Shown in pieces: positions 59,497-64,000 of a stretch of DNA of 64,000 nucleotides (within the stretch, counting starts at the first letter, position 1; every line of letters starts with the position of its first letter). The notes below the pieces were generated by a model. It was not told the DNA's origin and did no database searches. It saw nothing but the letters and a program-made list of their open reading frames with translations. The stretch is from DASXMT01 sp963803065 (GTDB lineage Bacteria; Actinomycetota; Acidimicrobiia; Acidimicrobiales; RAAP-2). Both the position numbers and the translations under genes were made by a program. The stretch spans positions 124,001-188,000 of the forward strand of contig CAWDKW010000008.1 of NCBI GenBank assembly GCA_963803065.1, given 5' to 3'.

Positions 59497-60744
59497 TCAA
59501 GTCAGGTCGGTGCGGCGAACCTTGCCGCTGGAAGTCCGCGGCAGCTCGGTGACGAGCACGATCTCCTTGGGCGCCGCCCATGGCGCCAGCTCCGTGGCCA
59601 CCGCGTCTTTCAGCTCGCCGATCGTCGGCGGTGCCGACGGGTCGGCGGCGACGACCCAGGCCACCACCCGCTCGCCCCACTCCGCGTCGGGCCGCTTCCA
59701 GACGGCAACCTCGGCCACGGCGGGATGGGTGTCGAGCACGCGTTCCACGGGGACCGGCCACACTTTTTCCGCCCCGGTCACGATGACGTCGGCCAGTCGC
59801 CCGTGCACGACCAGGCGGCCGTCGGAACCGAGGGATCCGGCGTCGCCCGTGGGCAGCCACCCGCCATCGAGCTTGGGATCGTGACCGTCGCGGTAGGCGC
59901 GGAGGAGCATCGGACCACGGACGAGGATCTCGCCACCCGTGCCACCCGACCCCCCCGTGCCACCGGAGCCATCCGACCCACCCGGGCCACCCGAACCCGC
60001 CGTGCCACCGCGTGCCACCCGAACCCGCCGTGCCACCCGTGCCACCCGACCCGACCGATCCACCCTGCCGTCACCCACCCTCACCTCGGCGCCCCCGACC
60101 GGGACGCCGTCATAGACGAGCCCCGAACCGGTCTCGGTCATGCCGTAGGTGGTGACGACGTTGTCGGGGAGCCCGCTCGGTGGCGCGGCCCCACCCAGCA
60201 GGACGACGCGGTATCCCGAGGTGTCGGTGCGCCCGAGGGCGGTGGCGACCAACGAGACCATCGTGGCGCCGGTGCGGGCCTCGTGCTCGACGGCGGCGGG
60301 CTCGAACCGCTGGTGGATCCGGTAGGGCGTGCCGGTGTCCAGCGCCCGTGTGAGCACGGAGAGGCCGCCGATGTGGGCGAAGGGGAGGCAGGCGAGCCAC
60401 CGGTCCCGCTCGGGGTCCACCGACAGCCGCTGGGACGTGGCGACGGCCGACGCGTGCACGGCCTCCCTGGTCAGGATGACGCCCTTGGGCTCGCCCGTGG
60501 TGCCGCTGGTCGCCACGACCAGGGCATCCCCGACGTCCGTGGGCCGGCCTCCGCCCGGGAGCGCCTGGGTCCCGTCGGACGTGACCACCCGGGCCGGCCG
60601 CAGGGCCTCGAACAGCCGCCGGACGGCCGGTCGGGGCAGCCTGGGGTCGACAGGGAGCACGGCGTCCCCCGACTGCCAGGCGGCGCACAGGGCATCGACG
60701 AACGGTTGCCCGGGGGGGAGGTCGAGTGCCAACAGCTCAGGCAT
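59497..60744 (-). CDS. menE: o-Succinylbenzoate--CoA ligase
   Basis: MenE activates o-succinylbenzoate with CoA in menaquinone synthesis. It is an ANL adenylating enzyme: ATSGTTGEPKG at 78-88, TTYGMTETGSG, LPTGDAGSLGSDGRLVVHGR and a C-terminal lysine in RTSSGKVRR. Between about 228 and 272, before EILVRGPM, it carries Arg/Val then Gly/Ser/Thr-rich repeats not expected in MenE. At 415 residues it is otherwise compact. Substrate assignment rests on adjacency to menB, menA and menD. ATG 60744 follows a -10 element at six bases. Confidence 0.92.
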   Translation of the reverse strand: MPELLALDLPPGQPFVDALCAAWQSGDAVLPVDPRLPRPAVRRLFEALRPARVVTSDGTQALPGGGRPTDVGDALVVATSGTTGEPKGVILTREAVHASAVATSQRLSVDPERDRWLACLPFAHIGGLSVLTRALDTGTPYRIHQRFEPAAVEHEARTGATMVSLVATALGRTDTSGYRVVLLGGAAPPSGLPDNVVTTYGMTETGSGLVYDGVPVGGAEVRVGDGRVDRSGRVARVARRVRVARGGTAGSGGPGGSDGSGGTGGSGGTGGEILVRGPMLLRAYRDGHDPKLDGGWLPTGDAGSLGSDGRLVVHGRLADVIVTGAEKVWPVPVERVLDTHPAVAEVAVWKRPDAEWGERVVAWVVAADPSAPPTIGELKDAVATELAPWAAPKEIVLVTELPRTSSGKVRRTDLT

Positions 60745-60750
60745 GGGGTT

Positions 60751-60756
60751 AGCCTA
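60751..60756 (-). promoter_or_regulatory. -10 element TAGGCT for menE
   Basis: On the minus strand TAGGCT ends six bases before ATG 60744. The short divergent gap to menB also contains TACGAG twice, 12 bases apart. Confidence 0.65.
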
Positions 60757-60798
60757 CGAGCAATCGTACGAGTGATGACTCTAGGAGTGAATGGTCAT

Positions 60799-61737
60799 AT
60801 GGTCGATCCGGACGGAAACGGAAGCCAGGGGCAGGTCGACGGCGCCCCTTCCACCGTGATCAGCGGGAAGCCGGAGGACCCGGTCGACCAGTACCGCCAG
60901 GCGCCGCTGCCGGACTGGGAGCGGAGGGGCGAGTACCGGGACATCCACTACGACGTGGCCGAAGGCATCGCCAAGATCACCATCGCCCGGCCCGAGGTCC
61001 GAAACGCATTCCGGCCCCAGACCCTCTTCGAGCTGGCCGAGGCGTTCAACGTGGCCCGGGACGACCCGACCGTCGGGGCGATCATCCTGACCGGCGAAGG
61101 GCCGGACGCCTTCTGCTCTGGCGGCGACCAGTCGATTCGGGGTGACGACGGGTACATCGGTGACGATGAGGTGGCCCGGCAGGGCATCGGCCGGTTGAAC
61201 GTGCTGGACCTCCAGGTGCAGATCCGGCGCCTGCCCAAGCCGGTGATCGCCATGGTGGCGGGCTACGCCATCGGCGGGGGCCACATCCTGCACCTGGTCT
61301 GCGACCTCACCATCGCTGGCGACAACGCCAGGTTCGGGCAGACCGGGCCCAAAGTAGGCAGTTTCGACGGTGGATACGGCTCGAGCCTGCTGGCTCGCAC
61401 CATCGGCTTGAAGCGGGCCAAGGAGGTGTGGTTCCTCTGCCGCCAATACGACGCAGCCACCGCACTCGACTGGGGTCTGGTCAACGAGGTGGTCGCCCTC
61501 GGCGAGCTCGAGCGGGAGACGGTCGCCTGGTGCCGGCGGATGCTGTCCCTCTCGCCCATTGCGCTCCGGATGATCAAGGGCGGGCTGCATGCCGCAGACG
61601 ACGGTCTGGCCGGGCTCCAGCAGCTCGCCGGTGACGCCACCATGCTCTTCTACATGAGCGACGAGGGGCAGGAGGGTCGCAACGCCTATCAGCAGCGCCG
61701 GCAACCGGACTTCTCGACCTTCCCCCGCCGCCCGTGA
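60799..61737 (+). CDS. menB: 1,4-dihydroxy-2-naphthoyl-CoA synthase
   Basis: MenB closes the ring of succinylbenzoyl-CoA in menaquinone synthesis. Crotonase-fold motifs are ITIARPEVRNAFRP, FCSGGDQSIRGDDGYIGDDE and AGYAIGGGHILHLVCDLTIA, with GPKVGSFDGGYGSSLLAR. The C-terminus YQQRRQPDFSTFPRRP is characteristic of MenB. The start may be ATG 60799, with AGGAG 11 bases upstream, or ATG 60775. Length from 60799 is 312 residues, including a hydrophilic extension of about 45. Confidence 0.95.
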   Translation: MVDPDGNGSQGQVDGAPSTVISGKPEDPVDQYRQAPLPDWERRGEYRDIHYDVAEGIAKITIARPEVRNAFRPQTLFELAEAFNVARDDPTVGAIILTGEGPDAFCSGGDQSIRGDDGYIGDDEVARQGIGRLNVLDLQVQIRRLPKPVIAMVAGYAIGGGHILHLVCDLTIAGDNARFGQTGPKVGSFDGGYGSSLLARTIGLKRAKEVWFLCRQYDAATALDWGLVNEVVALGELERETVAWCRRMLSLSPIALRMIKGGLHAADDGLAGLQQLAGDATMLFYMSDEGQEGRNAYQQRRQPDFSTFPRRP

Positions 61738-61767
61738 GGGGACCGGGCCGGGACCCGGGGGCACTCC

Positions 61768-62847
61768 GTGGCTGACCCGGCGTCGCTGGGTGAGGAGGAC
61801 GGGTCCGAGCGCCGGTCGGCTCCTCAGGGACCCGTCGCGCCGCCTGGCCCTGCCGCCCCACCGCCTGGCCCTGCCGCCCCACCGCCCGGTCAGACCGCCC
61901 AACCGCCTGGCCAGGCCGGCTCACCGCCCGGTCCCATCCGGCGCTGGGTGCTCGGGGCCCGGCCGCGCACGCTGCCGGCGGCCGTGGTGCCGGTGCTGGT
62001 GGGCACCGCCGTGGCTGCTTGTGGGTATGCCGGCCAAGCAGGCTTCGTCCGCCGGGCCGAGGGTTTCAGCCCGCTCCATCCGGGAATCCTCTGGTGGCGG
62101 GCCGCCGGTGCGCTGGTCGTGGCCCTCGCCATCCAAGTCGGCACGAACTACGCGAACGACTACTCCGACGGGGTCCGGGGGACCGACGACGCCCGGGTCG
62201 GGCCGGTGCGCCTGGTGGCCACCGGACTGGCGACCCCCTCGGCCGTGAGGCGGGCGGCGCTCGGGGCGTTCGCCGTTGCCGGCGTGGTCGGCCTGGGCCT
62301 AGCCGCGGTGACGTCGTGGTGGATCGTCGCCGTCGGCGCCGCCTGCCTCGCCGCAGGATGGCTGTACACCGGCGGCCCGCGCCCCTATGGCTACGCCGGG
62401 TACGGCGAGTTGTTCGTCTTCGTGTTCTTCGGCGTTGTGGCCACGGCCGGGTCGGCCTTCGTGCAGAGCGGGCGCCTAGCCCTCCTCCCGTTGGTCGTGT
62501 CGGTCCCCGTCGGCGTGCTGGCCACCGCCTTGTTGTTGGCCAACAACCTCCGGGACATCGGCACCGACCGGGTCTCGGGTAAGCGGACCCTCGTGGTTCG
62601 GATCGGCCGCCGGAGGGGCGGCAGGCTGTACGTAGGTTGCCTGGTGCTGGCGTTCGTCGGCGCCCTGGTCGCGGCGGCGTGGCGCCCCTGGTCGCTGTTG
62701 ACCCTGGCCGCCCTTCCGCTCGTCTTCCGTCCGGCGCGGGTGGTGACCGGGGGAGCCGAAGGACGGGCGCTGCTGCCCGTCCTGGCTGATACCGGCCGCC
62801 TGCAGCTGGCGTTCGGTGTCCTCCTGGCCATCGGGTTGTGGCTGTGA
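61768..62847 (+). CDS. menA: 1,4-dihydroxy-2-naphthoate polyprenyltransferase
   Basis: MenA attaches the isoprenoid chain to DHNA in the membrane. UbiA-type aspartate motifs are NYANDYSDGVRGTDD and NNLRDIGTDRVSGKRT, among eight or so hydrophobic helices. The N-terminal 57 residues are Pro-rich; a 21-bp DNA unit is perfectly duplicated at 61840-61860 and 61861-61881, encoding PPGPAAP repeats. GTG 61768 is 30 bases after menB. Length is 359 residues. Confidence 0.94.
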   Translation: MADPASLGEEDGSERRSAPQGPVAPPGPAAPPPGPAAPPPGQTAQPPGQAGSPPGPIRRWVLGARPRTLPAAVVPVLVGTAVAACGYAGQAGFVRRAEGFSPLHPGILWWRAAGALVVALAIQVGTNYANDYSDGVRGTDDARVGPVRLVATGLATPSAVRRAALGAFAVAGVVGLGLAAVTSWWIVAVGAACLAAGWLYTGGPRPYGYAGYGELFVFVFFGVVATAGSAFVQSGRLALLPLVVSVPVGVLATALLLANNLRDIGTDRVSGKRTLVVRIGRRRGGRLYVGCLVLAFVGALVAAAWRPWSLLTLAALPLVFRPARVVTGGAEGRALLPVLADTGRLQLAFGVLLAIGLWL

Positions 62848-62890
62848 GGCTCCGGGCGGTTTCTCTGACCGTCGGGGCCGGCCCCTGTCC

Positions 62891-62970
62891 GACGGCGGAC
62901 CCTGGCCGATCGGTGGCAGTGACCGCCCGCCTCGGCGCCCGTCGGACGGCGGACCCCGGCGGATCGGCGG
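62891..62970. repeat. Imperfect direct repeat between menA and the menH-like gene
   Basis: A 26-base block at 62891-62916 recurs with a few changes at 62945-62970 (both begin GACGGCGGACCC and end near GATCGG). It lies in the 131-bp gap between convergent genes, next to the palindrome GGGGCCGGCCCC at 62874-62885. A role in termination is possible but unproven. Confidence 0.6.
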
Positions 62971-62978
62971 TCGACAGC

Positions 62979-63845
62979 TCAGCCGGACCGCCCGTCGAGA
63001 TGGTCGCGAACGAGGGCCGTGACCGGGCCGGGGTCCTCCAGATGGGGGGCGTGCCCGACACCGGGCACGACGGCATGGCCGGCGTTCGACCCGATGGCCC
63101 GGACCATGCGGCTGCCCAGGGCGGTGAACTTGGTGTCGCGCTCGCCCGTGATGACCAGAACCGGCATGTCCAGGGCGTGGAGCTGGTCCCACAGGGGAGG
63201 CTGCCTGCCCGCGCCGGCCAGGCGAAGGCTCGACGCCAGTCCCGCCGCCGTGTTGGTCCGCCGCTCGGCCAGACCGGCCGAGCCTTCGGGGATGCCGGCG
63301 AAAAGGGGCCGGGCCAGCCACCGTCGCAAGAAGGCATCCACGCGCACCTGCTCGTCTCGCTCCTGCTCCTCTCCCGCCTGGCCTTCTCCCGGTTGGCCGG
63401 CGGCGGGCAGCGGGTCGAGCTCGGTGGCCAGCACCTCGTCCGACGCCACTCGTTCGGCTCGGACGCGACCGTCCTCGATCCCCGCTGTGCCCGAGACGAG
63501 CACCAAGGACCGGACCCGGTCCGGGGAGGACAGGGCGGCCTGGAGGCAGAACCGGGCCCCCATCGAATAGCCCAGGTAAGCACCCCTCCCACCGGCGTCG
63601 ACCAGCAGCCGTGCCCCGGCGCTGAGGTCGGCCCGCACCTCGGCCGAACCGCCATGGCCGGGCAGGTCGACGGCGACCACCTCGTGATCGCCAGCCAGGT
63701 CATCGGACATCGGCCCCCAGATCGAACCGGTCTGGGTGAAACCGTGGGCGAGGACGAGCCGCGGACCTTTCCCCGCTGTGGTGGCGTGCAGGCGGCCCGG
63801 AGGTCCCGGCGCAGGCCGGGTGTCATGGGTGTCGGGCCTGTTCAT
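62979..63845 (-). CDS. Alpha/beta hydrolase, probable SHCHC synthase (MenH-like)
   Basis: The alpha/beta-hydrolase triad is visible: Ser94 in GYSMGARF, an Asp in ITGERDTKF and His in VGHAPHLE; the oxyanion region is LAHGFTQTGSIWGP. MenH members share GYSMGAR, and the men neighbours support 2-succinyl-6-hydroxy-2,4-cyclohexadiene-1-carboxylate synthase. Residues about 150-175 are a Gln/Glu/Gly-rich insertion. ATG 63845 is divergent from menD with 14 bases between start codons. Length is 288 residues. Confidence 0.8.
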   Translation of the reverse strand: MNRPDTHDTRPAPGPPGRLHATTAGKGPRLVLAHGFTQTGSIWGPMSDDLAGDHEVVAVDLPGHGGSAEVRADLSAGARLLVDAGGRGAYLGYSMGARFCLQAALSSPDRVRSLVLVSGTAGIEDGRVRAERVASDEVLATELDPLPAAGQPGEGQAGEEQERDEQVRVDAFLRRWLARPLFAGIPEGSAGLAERRTNTAAGLASSLRLAGAGRQPPLWDQLHALDMPVLVITGERDTKFTALGSRMVRAIGSNAGHAVVPGVGHAPHLEDPGPVTALVRDHLDGRSG

Positions 63846-63859
63846 GGCGGTACCTGGCG

Positions 63860-64000
63860 ATGAGCGTACCGAGGCCCTTCGGTGACGTACAGGCCGACTA
63901 TGCGGCCACGCTGGTCGACGAGTGGTCCCGGGCCGGAGTCGAGCACGCCGTGGTGTGCCCGGGGTCCCGCTCGACCCCGTTGGCCCTGGCCCTGGCCCGC
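63860..64000 (+). CDS. menD: 2-succinyl-5-enolpyruvyl-6-hydroxy-3-cyclohexene-1-carboxylate synthase, N-terminal part
   Basis: The frame from ATG 63860 is open to the window edge and reads 47 codons, including ATLVDEWSRAGVEHAVVCPG and SRSTPLALALAR, the ThDP-enzyme start typical of MenD. MenD makes SEPHCHC from isochorismate and 2-oxoglutarate, the first committed menaquinone step. The rest lies outside the window. Confidence 0.9.
   Translation, partial: MSVPRPFGDVQADYAATLVDEWSRAGVEHAVVCPGSRSTPLALALAR

Overview
The window is a GC-rich (roughly 70% by eye), gene-dense stretch of an actinobacterial chromosome. Actinobacterial markers are lexA next to a LysM gene and nrdR, a proteasome activator (Bpa), DUF3040, SepF plus DivIVA beside ftsZ, a MurE with the meso-DAP signature, and a men (menaquinone) cluster. 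A deep-branching group such as Acidimicrobiia is my inference; no rRNA is present to confirm it. I found no tRNA, rRNA, CRISPR array, insertion sequence or prophage.

Layout. (1) 58-18486, all on +: a diiron ferritin-like protein, dapA, RNase J, FtsK, a D,D-carboxypeptidase, thrB, miaB, miaA, dapF, hflX, dapC, dapD, dapE and an aldo/keto reductase. Most of the diaminopimelate (lysine and cell-wall) pathway is here, mixed with tRNA modification. (2) 18559-22692: SOS and DNA-replication genes. lexA is divergent from a LysM suppressor-like gene across four LexA boxes, followed by nrdR, a PIG-L deacetylase and dinB. (3) 22880-26188: DUF3040, ROK kinase, a small conserved-looking protein, HNH nuclease and a lipoate-ligase-like protein, closed by a terminator hairpin. 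(4) 26399-43666: the division and cell-wall (dcw) cluster mraZ-rsmH-ftsL-ftsI-murE-mraY-ftsW-murG-murC-murB-ftsQ-ftsZ-pgeF-yggS-sepF-yggT-divIVA. murF and murD are absent from their usual places. (5) 43744-46256: a DksA-like protein with a histone-like tail, lspA and rluD. (6) 46313-58430, mostly on -: sigma factor, Rrf2 regulator, dnaE, bpa, a phosphodiesterase-like enzyme, a repeat-rich protein and a YyaL-type thioredoxin protein. (7) 58663-64000: an SDR, then menE, menB, menA, a menH-like hydrolase and the start of menD.

Expression style. At least thirteen genes and one leader ORF have a TANNNT -10 element ending 6-9 bases before the start codon and no Shine-Dalgarno sequence, which predicts leaderless mRNAs. 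Inside operons, neighbouring genes are joined by 1-4 base stop/start overlaps (ATGA, GTGA, TTGA, possibly CTGA, TGATG, TAGTG). mraZ and ftsZ instead have ordinary -35/-10 promoters with leaders; mraZ also carries a three-repeat MraZ operator.

Points that most affect annotation: miaB and miaA look fused only because of one extra base in a C6 run; dapF has no ATG, GTG or TTG start; pgeF probably starts at CTG overlapping the ftsZ stop; rsmH may carry a 116-residue N-terminal extension; several gene starts move once leaderless starts are considered.
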